This document shows positions 1-10,403 of a stretch of 64,000 nucleotides of DNA, in pieces. Source of the DNA: Pictodentalium vernedei. Lineage: Eukaryota > Mollusca > Scaphopoda > Dentaliida > Dentaliidae. Position numbers and translations under genes: made by a program. Positions within the stretch are counted from its first letter, which is position 1. The number at the start of each line of letters is the position of its first letter. The notes beneath the pieces were generated by a model. That model had not been told where the DNA came from. It did no database searches and saw nothing but the letters and a program-made list of their open reading frames with translations. The stretch lies in the NCBI GenBank assembly GCA_031216915.1, contig CM062296.1, positions 451,546,287-451,610,286 on the forward strand. Reading direction: 5' to 3'.

Positions 1-326
1 ACGTTAGATAAAGCTCATTATTGATCATTTATCGTGATTAAGTTATAACTGTCTGAATCAACAACACTGCGCCCGTGATGAACTAATAAAAAGGCAAAAA
101 GTTATCAGACGATACATTTTTTTTCAAAAAAGTAAACGCCTGATGCACTCAAAATAAAACTCACGTCAGATTTAAACGAACAAAGATTGACAGAATGCCA
201 TTAGTGTACCTGAGTCACTGCATAATCAACTCACGAGGCGTTTCATGTCGAATGAAATAGAAAATGATTACCCACGCCAAAACATTATCCATACAAAATA
301 TTAACTTTTCATCTGTCATGAGCTGA
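1..326. other. No feature recognised
   Basis: AT-rich sequence up to the target-site duplication of the first SINE. I see no convincing coding exon, RNA gene or repeat. Confidence 0.5.
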
Positions 327-338
327 GAAAAATATACA

Positions 339-697
339 TGGGATCGCGGTTGCTCAGTAAAGATGCAGTCTGCAAGCCGAGAGGTCCTCGGTTCGAATTC
401 CACTTGCGGCAACCGCGTTGTGTCTTTGGGCAAAACACTTATTTCCAATTGCCCGTGTGGGGACAGGGTGGTGCTGTGTATTATGACGTACTGCATGTCG
501 ATGATGCGCTTGTCTTCAACCAATGCTAACTCTGCTTGTGTGGAGTTTGTACGTTGGGGAGTTGGACAGTTGGTTACCGTTGCTTGGTGACTCTCTCCGG
601 GTACTCCGGCTTTCTCCACTCGTAAAACTGTCTGACACGAGGTGACCCTGGCTGTCGAAATTGTCGTTAACTCCCAATAAATAATAAATAAATGAAT
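339..697 (+). mobile_element. tRNA-derived SINE, copy 1
   Basis: The 5' head carries an A-box-like TTGCTCAGTAA and a B-box-like GGTTCGAATTCC, the internal RNA polymerase III promoter of tRNA-derived SINEs. The body holds the TGTCTTTGGGCAA motif shared with the other SINEs here, then a conserved 3' region (TCTCCGGGTACTCCGGC) and a tail of AATA repeats. The flanks GAAAAATATACA (327-338) and GAAAAAATATACA (698-710) form a TSD with one inserted A. It is non-coding; short ORFs in it are spurious. Confidence 0.85.
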
Positions 698-892
698 GAA
701 AAAATATACAAATGTATAACCAAGACAATGCTCCCGAAAATAAGGCACTAAAAATCTTAACTGCTGGGTCGAATCGAATCACGGATAGAATCAGACAGAA
801 GATTTCGAGTCGTATCTAGAAGTGGACATCGCGGTTTTTTAATCCTCTGCAGTCAAAATACCGAGCTTTCAAGATGCATGTTTTCACACAAA

Positions 893-981
893 GCAACTAG
901 AAATTTAATCAATTCAATCTTGTTTGACAGAGCTCAATGAGCTCTGTCAAACAAGACTGAATTGGTTAAATTCCTAGTTGC
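893..981. repeat. Near-perfect palindrome (family J)
   Basis: Two arms of about 44 bases meet at AGCTCAATGAGCT and differ at only a few positions. The arm contains CTTGTTTGACAGAGCTC. A decayed relative with the same CTTGTTTGAC and CTGTCAAACAA blocks lies near 42537-42600, so this is a dispersed foldback family rather than a unique hairpin. Confidence 0.8.
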
Positions 982-983
982 AT

Positions 984-1774
984 TATGGGAAAAATTCGCA
1001 GTTTGAAATTTTGATATTTCGACATCAGTGAGCAGGAGGTTAAATTGTAATTTTCGCACCTTCTTACAACCTTAAATATTTCAAGTCTCCACTCAAGTAT
1101 TGTATTTAACGGCGACTCGTCTATTTGAGAAAGTGAATAAAAGGGCGGAATATACCAGGACGAAATAAATGTAGTTTCGGAAGCGGAACCTTTTTACTCT
1201 TTTTCTATCATCAGGTGATGGAAGAAGATAGAGTTCGGGTAAGATGTTGAGAACATCTCGACGCTTCGAAAATTTGAGAATCAGTGCAACTCGAATCTAA
1301 TCGAATCGAATCATTTCGTCGAATCGAATATCGAATCTTCACAATACCTATCCTAATCTCAGAGTACTTTCTTTTTCCCCATTTTATAGCAGCATTCCAT
1401 TCCTAAAAATACAAGGCAAGTAAAAATTAATGCGCCTGTATTTAATATGATGCGATGTAAGTGTGTATGTGTGTGTGTGTGTGGGGGGGGGGGGGGGTGG
1501 GGGGGCAAGATTGTCACCACAATTAATTTTAGAAAATATGGCATTTTTTTCGTGTGAAAGTAGTAGACAACCAGTTCAAGCAGCAGCACAGTAGTGGCAA
1601 TTTTACTAGTAGTTTCTGCAGCACGTCGCCTCATCTGACAGCTACCTGCCATTGTTGTAAACTTTCCAAACAAGAGATGGTATAAAGTGGCCTTTAACTA
1701 TGTGTAGGGGGTTCCAACAGGATTGGCAAGTCAGATTGGGAAGCAAAAGGAGAATTATTCTATCGAGACTACAT
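984..1774. other. No gene; GT/G tract and GAATCGAATC motifs
   Basis: Holds a cluster of GAATCGAATC-type motifs (about 1281-1340) and a (GT)n tract running into a G-rich tract (1463-1506). Nothing coding is recognised. Confidence 0.5.
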
Positions 1775-2333
1775 TTCTTGAAGGGGATTAATGCAGGAAA
1801 GCAGATTCATCGGAAAAGGGGTACTCCTGGATTGCAAGAAACACTGGCAATCTGGTGTTAGGGCAAAAACCTCGTTAGATGAGCTTTAGGAGAACGATAC
1901 ACCAGCCTTTAATGAGGACCTACATGGATCTTTTGGAGGGTCTTTGTTGTTCAAAGTGAGGTCAACCAAAATAACTGGATTTGATAGGGGAAATAGAGAC
2001 TGGTGAGGGAAAAGGGCGCCAAATGTGCAGCTCAGGAGTAAGGAAGACCCTGGAACATTTCATTTTGGAATGACGCAAACACTTGCCTAGTGGAATAAAT
2101 CTTCTTGGGAAACTAATTGAAGAGAGAGATGAAAACATGGGTGATAAGTGCATGAGAGATGACACAAGAAAAAGGGTCAACATTACAGTTGGGGATACTG
2201 AGAAAGCGTCAATGGTGGGGGGAGGGGCGGATTAAAAAATTGTTCATGTCTGAATGCTGGGAGGCTTGGAGGAAGAGTGGTTAGATGCCATCGGCAAATC
2301 AGCGGTACGCCCAAGTATTGTTATTATAATAAC
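1775..2333 (+). mobile_element. LINE A 3' fragment, decayed
   Basis: A 5'-truncated, heavily mutated copy of the LINE A 3' end. The recognisable parts are the C-terminal zinc-finger region (CQMC-type remnant and ETLEHF-like stretch near 2025-2080), the block around TCTGAATGCTGGGAGG, and the terminal AATCAGCGG ... CCAAGTATTGTTATTAT. The same 3' terminus with a TTA-rich tail occurs at 5815, 9295, 36470 and 59010. No open frame survives. Confidence 0.75.
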
Positions 2334-2344
2334 CCGTTTTCGCG

Positions 2345-2634
2345 CTGATTCAATATCAGCAGCAGTATATAACTAGTAATATAAACTCTCGAAACAAAGC
2401 TGCGGAAAAGCCGGTGTTCCGTAAAATGGCTTCAGTACTAAATCATCCTCTGTGAACTCTGTCATTATTATACTATCATCATCCTCTGTGAACTCTGTCA
2501 TTATTGTACTATAATATCAGCAGCAGTATATAATTAATAATATAAACGCTCGAAACCAGGCTGCGGAAAAGCCTGCGTTCCATAAAATGGCTTCAGTACT
2601 AAATCAACCTCTGTGAACTCTGTCATTATTATAC
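2345..2634. repeat. Tandem duplication, about 162 bp period
   Basis: A block running from ATATCAGCAGCAGTATATAA to AACTCTGTCATTATTATACT occurs twice (about 2352-2480 and 2514-2634). The first copy carries an extra internal duplication of CATCCTCTGTGAACTCTG. Confidence 0.85.
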
Positions 2635-2964
2635 TGCATTTACGTTTACTGCTGTTTCTGTGGTTCTTGAGTGCCGTTCTCTGGACATAATCTACCTACG
2701 TGACAATGACTGCAATTCGTGGTGCCACACATATTTTCATTGCAAAATCTCTGAAATTCAAAACATTTCCTCATCGACGTATCGAATAGCTGACGATGTG
2801 CATGCGCAACAATATGGTGTATCACAAATACAATAACCTTGACGATTATTCTTGCTTGTGTCTCATCACTGAATTTTGTGCGTAAGAAACCCTTTCTTCC
2901 TAACTCTGAGAGAAAGAGAAAGGCGATCGATTTAGAAAGAATCACGGAATTTCGGCCCAGGGCC

Positions 2965-3050
2965 AGTCCTATAAAACTTTTACAATTGCATTCTCCGCAC
3001 TTGTATTTTCTACCTGTTAACATAAATAACAGAAATTAATCATTCGCATT
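2965..3050. repeat. Half copy of palindromic family D
   Basis: Matches one arm of the palindrome at 41160-41370: AAAACTTTTACAATTG, then a TTTTCTAC block and a CATTCGCATTT-like end. It runs into an otherwise unremarkable antisense ORF (2646-3023), which weakens that ORF as a gene. Confidence 0.6.
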
Positions 3051-3274
3051 TAAAGGCGTGGACATTTACTTAGTGACAAGTTGCCACGTCTTGTAAAATG
3101 ATGATGCTTCTTTTCAATCAGTTATGGTCATACCCAGAAAATATAATGCAAGGGCTATATAAGTTTCATAGGATTGGCTCCCGATCAGTGTATGCTAAGC
3201 CAAAGTGGCAATGGCAAACATTATCATTCTTAATGCAATGAGAAAATTTCAATGAATTATTAACGATAATTATA

Positions 3275-3564
3275 TTAGTTAACCCTGCTTTTAACCCTTT
3301 CTAAACGGACCTGCCTGATCTGATCGTTGAGACATGCCTGTACGAGATAGCTCTCTCCTACCGGAACATAGCCTTTTTCAGCATTGTGTCTTTCAATGAA
3401 TTCGATTCGAATGTCCACCCATGAAGGACAGTCTCCTCTTTTATTACTTCCCAAAGTGTGATTTACTGGGATTTCCGGGTTTGATTTTAAACAATAATTC
3501 CGCACGTGAATAATGCAATCAACAATTGTGTCATGTATCCGTGCGTGCAAACGAAGACGCTTTG
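3275..3564 (-). pseudogene. Possible exon or gene fragment, unrecognised
   Basis: The antisense frame encodes about 95 residues of balanced, non-repetitive composition, for example NYCLKSNPEIPVN and WVDIRIEFIERHNAEKGYVP. A possible 3' splice acceptor (TCCTCAG) lies just upstream at about 3565-3570. No ATG precedes it in frame. The last codons run into TTAACCC-type repeat termini, so a real exon would be truncated or recruited. I do not recognise the family. It could be a chance ORF. Confidence 0.25.
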
Positions 3565-3606
3565 CTGAGGATGTTATGAGGACTTCATTGTGTTTTGTTT
3601 TTTTAA

Positions 3607-3838
3607 CCCTTTACCTGATATGAAAAGCAGACGACACTTGCAAAAACAATTCTTGAATAGCTATTATTTTAATTTTTTGTCTGAAAAACATAGGTTATGA
3701 CCCCTCACTGAAACGAGCTTGACGAGCTCATTCCAATGAGGGGTCATAACTTATGTTTTAGAGACAAAAAATGAAAAAAGAATGAAAATTAATTGGCGAT
3801 TTTTGAGAATAGCGCTGACCGTTATGTTAGGTAAGGGG
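3607..3838. mobile_element. TTAA-flanked foldback element FB-1
   Basis: Flanked by TTAA (3603-3606 and 3839-3842) and starting CCCTTTACCT. The core is GGTTATGACCCCTCA followed by its inverse around GAGCTTGACGAGCTC. One terminus carries GCAGACGACACTTGC and the other GGCGATTTTTGAGAATAGC. TTAA targets with CCC termini are the signature of piggyBac-superfamily elements. It has no transposase. Confidence 0.85.
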
Positions 3839-3880
3839 TTAACTAATATAATTATCGTTAATAATGAAAAGTAATAAACA

Positions 3881-4038
3881 GAGTAGTCGCTTGACTGGAC
3901 TGGTTACGTGAAATAATTCATTCGGGGCGAGGGACTTTCTTGTAAAACACTCATGCGCTTTCGCGCACTCGTGCTTGTACAACGTCCCTCGCCTCTCATG
4001 AATTATTTCACGTAACCAGTCCAGTCAAGCGATTACTC
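3881..4038. repeat. Foldback repeat with 40 bp arms
   Basis: The arm from GAGTAGTCGCTTGACTGG through AATAATTCA is inverted at 3999-4038 with one mismatch. The roughly 78 bp spacer is itself partly self-complementary (GCGAGGGAC ... GTCCCTCGC). It is a MITE-like non-coding element. Confidence 0.85.
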
Positions 4039-4323
4039 TCTATATAACCAATTATTAAAGAGTGCAACCCCTTCAACAAAGTTCCAGAATTGTACAACAG
4101 AATGTTATTTACACACAAATTTACGAAACTAGTTTGCAATCCTTGGAAGTTTCAGTACTAATTTAATCCCATAGCCCTCACATAGCTAGGGATTAAATTA
4201 TTACCGAATCTCCTCACCATTTCATCTTTGTCTTGTTGTCGTATCATACAATAACAAATTTTCTTTTTCGTACAGTCTTATGCGTGCAGCGTTTAATGGG
4301 TTATGGTGTAAGTATTGGTGCCA

Positions 4324-4408
4324 TCCCAACAAGAGGAATCCCAACAAGACGAATTGGTAAAATATCCCAACAAGACGATCCCAACAAGACGAATCCCAAC
4401 AAGACGAT
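4324..4408 (+). repeat. Five CCCAACAAGACGAAT units
   Basis: Five copies of a roughly 15 bp motif, CCCAACAAGACGAAT (first unit AAGAGGAAT), separated by 0 to about 12 bases. Three inverted units lie at 5311-5371. Confidence 0.85.
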
Positions 4409-4644
4409 TTTTTTCTCATCAAATATGGGTGAATTTACTTTTAAAAGAACGTGTCTAATACAATGTATGCTATTTGAAGTATTTTTGGGTTTCACTTCAT
4501 GCATGTGTTCTATTGATAAAAAAGATACAAAATAGCTGTAGCAAATAGCGTCTTGTAACAAAGAGTGACGTCTCTGTTAACTGGTTAGCGTGCTAAGTTT
4601 GTTTTGGTTGTCAAAATTTTGTTCAAGTATTATTGCCTCGTTAC

Positions 4645-4998
4645 GGGATTGCGGTGGCTCAGTGGTAGACTGTTGGACTTCTATGCTAGAGGTCTCGAGT
4701 TCGATCCCCGCCCGGGACGACCCGTGTTGTGCCCTTGGGCAAGGAACTTTATTCCGGTTGACAACAAGGGGGCACGATGACGCCGTGTACTAATACGCAC
4801 TACACATCGATGGTGCAAATGTCTTCAACCGCTGTAACCCTGCTTGAGCGGAGTTTGAACAGAGTAAGAATGTTGAGGAGTTGAAGTTGCTAGTCGATGC
4901 TCGGTGGCTCTCTGCGGGTACTCCGGCTTCCTCCGCCCGTAAAATTTGTCATGGTTACGATTAGCCATTGTGCATAAATCTGTGACCGTAAACACCAA

Positions 4999-5029
<31 letters not shown>

Positions 5030-5030
5030 A
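4645..5030 (+). mobile_element. tRNA-derived SINE, copy 2
   Basis: Well-preserved copy. The A box TGGCTCAGTGG is at 4655-4665 and the B box GAGTTCGATCC at 4697-4707. The core contains TTGTGCCCTTGGGCAAG, then the conserved CGGGTACTCCGGCTTCC block, and it ends in an (AAAT)n tail. The TSD TATTGCCTCGTTAC (4631-4644) matches TATTGCCTTGTTAC (5031-5044) with one mismatch. It inserted into the arm of a palindromic family K element. Confidence 0.92.
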
Positions 5031-5225
5031 TATTGCCTTGTTACAATTAATGAGAGAGTACCTATGGGCACTCTCCCATTAATTGTGACACGGCAAATCC
5101 ACCCGACTTAATAATATCAAAAATTAATTGAAGTTCATCCACAGAATATGAGGCCTTTTAGCTCTGGTACCCACACTTCAGGATAAAGCACCAAATGGGC
5201 TTATAGCACTCAACCGTTAATTGAA
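5031..5225. mobile_element. Palindromic element, family K copy 1
   Basis: The arms ATTGCCTTGTTACAATTAATG and its inverse flank a short GGCACTCTC loop (5031-5095). After this comes a conserved tail containing GCTCTGGTACCC and TAGCACTCAACC. The same tail follows another palindrome at 13981-14150. The left end is separated from the body by SINE copy 2. Confidence 0.7.
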
Positions 5226-5310
5226 ATCTCTTTGTCCAAAAGTAAGCCGTGTTAGCAGTTGATGATGGAAAACCTCAAATTAAATGGGTTATATGGTCAT
5301 TTTTTATTAC

Positions 5311-5371
5311 ATTCCTCTTGTTTGGATTCGTCTTGTTGGGATGACCATTTTCGACATTCGTCTTGTTGGGA
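5311..5371 (-). repeat. Three inverted CCCAACAAGACGAAT units
   Basis: ATTCCTCTTGTTTGG, ATTCGTCTTGTTGGG and ATTCGTCTTGTTGGG are reverse complements of the units at 4324-4408, including the AAGAGG variant. The two clusters bracket about 0.9 kb holding family K and a SINE. Confidence 0.85.
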
Positions 5372-5434
5372 ATAAACCTGAATATTATCCCAGACTTTAT
5401 TTATCATATGTTTTAATCAACCTTCCATACAGAG

Positions 5435-5815
5435 CTTGTAACAGTAGGGAGCTTCGGGGGAAAATTGGGAGAGATGGAGAAAAGGGATGCCAAATGTGCC
5501 ACTCTGGAGTAGTGGAGACCCTGGGACATTTTCTCTTGGAATGCCCACAGTATATACCTCATAGAATAAAATTTACTGGAAGAATAATGCAGAAGTGGGG
5601 TGAAGAAACAAAGGATAGATGGCTGAAGGGGGACACGAGGGAGAGGGTAGGAATGCTTATTGAAGAAATTGAAAAAGAGGAAGTGAGGGACACTATTAAG
5701 CAGTTTATATCTGAATGCTGGGAGGAGAGGAGGGGAAGAGGGGGTGGGGTACAGGGGGAATGATGGCCTTCTCTTATGAGGACCGCGACAAATCAGCGGC
5801 TGGCCAAAGAGTTAT
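5435..5815 (+). pseudogene. LINE A C-terminal fragment
   Basis: An open frame (to 5763) encodes the C-terminal part of the LINE A ORF2: ELRGKIGRDGEKG, then a C-x2-C-x11-H-x4-C finger (CQMCHSGVVETLGHFLLEC) and ISECWEERRG. The 3' terminus AATCAGCGGCTGGCCAAAG with TTATTATTA follows. It lacks endonuclease and RT domains, so it is a 5'-truncated retrocopy. Confidence 0.8.
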
Positions 5816-6358
5816 TATTAACAGTAGTGATATATTCTGGGACTCCAAATGGAGAAAACATTATTCCTTCCGCACAGTCGCTTCCCACAAAAATTAACTT
5901 TTGGATGACATATAGCCAGGAAGAGACTGTAAGCTCGTCCATTAAAAGACCGACGCTAAAATGCTAAGTCGTAAATTAAAATTATTCGGATTCACACTTA
6001 CCATCATGCATACAAGTATATCGCAAAAAAGGCAACAAAACTAATGCTCTGTGTTTCAGCTCGAAGTGCCCATATGTATTTGAAAGAATATATCGTTTAT
6101 CTCAAGATTGGGAATTCACCAGAGCTCGAAACGAGAGCGCCATGCTCCTAAGTTTAACGTGCTGTTTATTGTTTACACTTCCGCAGACATTGTAGTGCAT
6201 TGAGGTTTATGGTCTCGCCCCTCCCCCTTCTTCGTTCATTTGAATTCCATCTGGTTGACGTAGTGCGTTGGACAAGGTGTTCAGCGGTATTCTGGCAATC
6301 CCCTTGTATTTTCCTGTGAACACGAGGTTACGCTTAAAACAAGTTGTTTTTTTTAATT
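5816..6358. other. No feature recognised
   Basis: No exon, palindrome or shared repeat could be supported here. Confidence 0.45.
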
Positions 6359-6800
6359 CGCGGCGACGCAGAAGATAGCGTTTTTATCAGCTGGTAACGT
6401 TCGGTGTTCCAATTCTGTGTTACAACAGACTGTATTAACTCCTTGCATGATGCTGGCGGATATTGGCACATTTAACCAAATTTCAAGCTTTAAATTGAAT
6501 AGACTCTTTGACGAATGGTTTCTAGAGGTAAATTTAGATGGATTTTTCATCAAATCTAGTCATGGCTGCCTCACAGCAGACATGACTGTGTTTGATGAAA
6601 AATATTTTGAAAATATTCAGCGGGTTAAGAGTTAACTGTCACATCTACAATGACAATAAATATACATTCCTGTGGAAATCTCAACTCCAATACTTTGTGC
6701 ATAACAACATTAAACAAAGCTTCAAAAAGTGTTCTTCGAACTTTCAAGTTTTCGTGAAACCAGATTCAAGCAGCATCGAACACAGCTTGGTAAATACCAT
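6359..6800 (+). repeat. Repeat X copy 1, interrupted
   Basis: Matches 10404-10675: GGCGACGCAGAA.ATAGCG, the CATCTACAATGACA block, and ATAACAACATTAAAC.AAGCTTC. About 200 bp present only here (roughly 6424-6625) contains an inverted pair around ATTTTTCATCAAA / TTTGATGAAAAAT, consistent with a later insertion. Confidence 0.7.
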
Positions 6801-6977
6801 TATCTATCCAAGTCGCTGGTGATTAATGCTAGGGGGATTTTTAAGTTGATTCAAATGAGTCAAACTCAGTTTGAATATTTTCTTGATTCAGTACAGCCAA
6901 TCCTGACGTATGTATTCACTAATACAAGTTCCATAGATACTGCTTTACGTGTTGCGAAATGCGCCCATAGGGGTTAA
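6735..6977 (+). pseudogene. PIF/Harbinger-like transposase N-terminal fragment
   Basis: The frame reads FKLIQMSQTQFEYFLDSVQP followed by ILTYVFTNTSSIDTALRVAKC. This resembles the conserved N-terminal region of PIF/Harbinger transposases (F..l.RMs...Fe.LL..V.p.I...T..R..I....RLa). It stops at 6977, before the DDE catalytic domain. It sits at the edge of repeat X, so X may be the 5' part of a Harbinger family. The call rests on motif resemblance only. Confidence 0.4.
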
Positions 6978-6979
6978 AA

Positions 6980-8220
6980 ATGCTCGGTAAAAGAGTTATA
7001 GCCCCCAGCGTTTTCCCACCCATATTATATGACCATAAAATATTAAACAGACGAAGTCTCCTTGGGATAGGAATATCATATTTTATGCGCAGTTTTATGT
7101 TAGTAGAAAATTATATGAAATTAGTGGAATTGTCGTTCAGAGTCCAAGTGTACTATGATTCACACACTCGAGTGGAAGCCAGATGTTATGTTGACAATAC
7201 CAGGCATTCTCTTGCAAAACAGTATTGTAAACTAACAATGATACTGCGAGATTTGTTTATAGAAATTATAATAACAATCGGAAGGCGTTTCCGGATTGTT
7301 ATTGTTTTAGCTGTCACCAAATTAGTTATGATTTGGTATAAACAACAATATATTATACCAAATCATGACATGCATTGAAATCATAACGAGGCATCACCTG
7401 ATGCTGTGTCGCAGAAATGTAAATTTCGACACTCAATTCTGCCGGTTAACAGACACCCGGTGGAGTGCGTTTTTAGACTTAGAACCCCTATAACTGTATG
7501 TAGACTTCTGGCAGCCTGCATTGTCCCTACAAGAGTCCAACAATGGCGACTGCCACATCATGGGACTTCCCCGTGAGTGGAATGTCCCGTAACTGTGGAT
7601 TACATTAGAAAATGATGAGATTGCATCAGAAAATTGTGCATATAAGCACCATTTTCTGGGTGTTGCGCCAATTGTCTCCAGCTCATCACCGGCGTATGAA
7701 GACTCTCTGCTACCTGCCTAAAACTGCTTAAATGAGTGCCACCGACTGTTATTAGGTATATTGAACTTTGTATTATTATTTGTAAATAAGAAAATAATAG
7801 CTGGAGATGACAGTTAAAGATTGATAGTTAATAAAATGCGTTCATTATCGTCTGTGAGAGAGACACTAAAAGCCACGGGCTGGTAGGATTTCTCGATTCT
7901 ATCAGTTAACACAACGAACTTAGTCCTATTCTACATCTGTAGAGCAACTATGGAGATTAACCCTAACTCCGCGACATACGCAGTGCAGGCCTTATGAAGT
8001 TCCCAATTGATCTTTATCACATAATTACCGATGAACAGGGCAGGTAGTACATTTGTTAGTACATAACACGTGATCTCGGTCACGCGATTCGATACGGAAG
8101 CTGTTTCTCGTTTTCCCAAACAATCCGACCGCGATAAAAAGCATTTTGAATTCATTGCAATTCTATATAAAATTTAAGAACCTCATCCATTAAATTCCCA
8201 GTCTCGGTACAACTCTGATA
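6980..8220. other. No gene recognised
   Basis: Several ORFs under 135 codons are present, but none shows a family motif. GAATCGAATC-type motifs begin near 8222. Confidence 0.4.
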
Positions 8221-8323
8221 TCTCGGCTCGAATCGAATGTTAGCTCATCCACTGAATACGATTCGAAAGCTGATAAACCCTGGCTCGAATCGAAATATCT
8301 GATTGATGGATCGTATAGTTTAC

Positions 8324-8327
<4 letters not shown>

Positions 8328-8354
<27 letters not shown>

Positions 8355-8360
8355 CCCTCC

Positions 8361-8401
<41 letters not shown>
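8328..8401. repeat. (TC)n microsatellite
   Basis: A long CT-dinucleotide run with one CCTCCGT interruption. It gives spurious Ser/Leu and Arg/Glu ORFs. Confidence 0.97.
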
Positions 8402-8608
8402 CTTTGTGTACAGATATTTATGAGGCTTGAGCCCTTGGAGTGGAGACAGATAGATAGCATTCATGGGATTTCATTCATGTATACCATCGATAGCCAGAAG
8501 TTGCAAAATAATGCCTTACTGTAACATGGCAACAAAAATGTTCCAAGACACACTCAGTCTTATTTAGCCGTCGTTGTGGGGACTTGCTGTTTTTTTTTCT
8601 TTTGTTCG

Positions 8609-8670
8609 CGGTGACAAACAATGATAAAAGAAGTCCCCACAACATCGAGAAGACAAATCATAACCCATTT
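8609..8670 (+). repeat. Dispersed 60 bp repeat, copy 1
   Basis: GGTGACAAACAATGA.AAA ... GTCCCCACAA.ATCG.GAAGACAAA matches 27539-27600. Here GTTGTGGGGACTT (8574-8586) is also the exact inverse of AAGTCCCCACAAC (8631-8643). Confidence 0.7.
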
Positions 8671-8689
8671 TTCTTTCTGAGGACCTGGA

Positions 8690-9300
8690 TAAAACAAAAT
8701 GAAATCCTGGAGAAATCCATTGGAGATGTCGGACCCAGACTTCGGGGCAACCCAGGTAAAAAAAATTCGTCAGAGAAAGGGTCATGGATGATGGCAACCT
8801 TAACTGGCGAGAGGGGGTCATATCAAAGAAGTCTTTGGGTGGCCTGCGTGATAAAGAGAAGTCTGGTTTTGAAGAGTATCTTGGGGTGTCACTGTTGTTC
8901 AAGCTGAGGTCACGGTCCCTGGAGCTGAGGGGAAAAATGGGAAAAACAGTGAAAAGGAATGCCAGATGTATAATTTAGGCGTGGTGAAGACCCTGGAACA
9001 CTTTCTACTGGAATGCCCAAAATACCAGTCTAAAGGAACAAGATTCACTGGGAGTGTAATGGGGAAGTGGGATGGGAGAATGAAGGACATGTGGTTAGTG
9101 AGTGATTCAAAGGAAAGGGTTAATATGCTAATTGGAGAGATTGGGAAGAATGGGGCAAGGAATGTTATCAAGTAGTTCGTCTCCGAGTGTTGGGATGAGA
9201 GAAGAAGCGTGGGAATAGGAGATCAGGAGCACATGGGTAACCAAGGCCTTCTCACCCAAGAAGCGCGACAAATCAGCGACCGGCCAAAGTGTTATTATAT
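8690..9300 (+). pseudogene. LINE A 3' fragment
   Basis: Aligns with the 3' part of the LINE A copies at 35880-36475 and 58400-59015: GGCAACCCAGG, GAGAAAGGGTCATGGA, the VVKTLEHFLLECPKY zinc-finger region (8966-9020) and the terminal ATCAGCGACCGGCCAAAGTG with a short TTATTAT tail. Frameshifts break the frame, the first cysteines fall in another frame, and RT and endonuclease are absent. Confidence 0.82.
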
Positions 9301-9974
9301 GATCGAGGTGTTTTCGCAAGGGAGTTCAGGGATAAAAAATTCAATATATTTTTCTCGCCACAGAAAAGACTGGCTTACTTGTCAATTACGAAGATTTATC
9401 CGAACTGGTTTCACTCATTTGTACTTAAGCTTTCAAGGAAAAATGACCTATTGTGTTCCCATCACCACGGCAGTCAAACAATTAACAATGTTATTTCTGT
9501 TTCCCAATTATCGACTGGCAAAAAAGATAAGACGATTCATACCATCGACTTATCAAATTGAATACTATATTATTGATCGCGTTTTGGAAGACCGTCCCAT
9601 AAAATTCACATTATTGTCTTCGGTTCCGATAAAGAATAAATGTTTTGCAAATCATTTCCTTGTAAGCCTATATGATACATTGTGTAGCATATCACCTCGG
9701 GGAGATTAATTTCATTCTCTGCTGATTGGTCTTATCCACTGAGCTTCCGGCATGGTTTTTAAGAGTGGTATATTATTAGTATATGTTTATTCCATTTCAT
9801 CCGAATATCAACATGGACGTATCCAGGGTCTCGTGGTATGATGATCAGGGGTGGAGGGATGGGAGGGGTATTTATCTCAAAGTTGATGCAAGAACCTTCG
9901 AAGTTACCGAACGTGGACTGATAAGGAGGTCTGGATGATACACAAGCAGCGAGGGGACGTGACAACCGTCATTT
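9301..9974. other. No gene recognised
   Basis: An open frame (to 9709) continues out of the LINE A fragment, but its downstream residues match nothing I know. I treat it as chance. Confidence 0.4.
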
Positions 9975-10052
9975 ATTCCCAGTTCCTTATTCGACATTCG
10001 TTATCAACCGATAAAATCGGTTGATAACGAATGTCGAATAGGAACTGGGAAT
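9975..10052. repeat. Compact palindrome, 37 bp arms
   Basis: ATTCCCAGTTCC through TATCAACCGAT is inverted after an AAA spacer with one indel. It can form a near-perfect hairpin. A C-run lies just downstream (10131-10145). Confidence 0.9.
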
Positions 10053-10403
10053 GAGTAATTGTTGTCACATTCGTAAGCAGCAGACAATACATTGTAACTT
10101 GTGTTCTGCACACAGTGCGTGCTATTCTTACGCCCCCCCCCCCCCATAACTCCACATTCACATCCGCATTTTATTAGTATTTTCCAATTTGTGTCACCAT
10201 TCAAAGTTTATTATCCCTCATTGGAACGAGTTGCGGGGCCAACAAACCGACAAATGTTCTCTAATCTTTCCAGGTTTCTAGCACACGTCGCAGCTCGGAT
10301 GGTTTCGTTCCTCAAACATTACCTCGTCTGTATGACCAACGTCTCATTATGGTCTAAAAGCACTGGCTGTTGCCCAGAATCATACTTAAATAAATATTTG
10401 TAA
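10053..10403. other. No gene; poly-C tract
   Basis: Contains a homopolymeric C tract near 10131-10145 and otherwise unassigned sequence. Confidence 0.4.

Noticed and set aside
2646-3023. 125-codon antisense ORF with CGEC and CNENMC cysteines, considered as a small Cys-rich protein
   Set aside because: Its N-terminal part overlaps a half copy of palindromic family D, and the cysteine spacing matches no family I know.
4324-4408. Possible CRISPR array
   Set aside because: Motif too short, spacers absent or irregular, inverted units on the other side, eukaryotic context.
4651-4725. Possible genuine tRNA gene (A and B boxes present)
   Set aside because: No convincing cloverleaf; continuous with a SINE body, tail and TSD.
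8240-8524. Arg/Glu-rich and Ser/Leu-rich ORFs
   Set aside because: Artefacts of the (TC)n microsatellite.
9209-9709. 166-codon ORF as a host gene
   Set aside because: Starts inside the LINE A 3' end and crosses its terminus; the downstream part has no motif.
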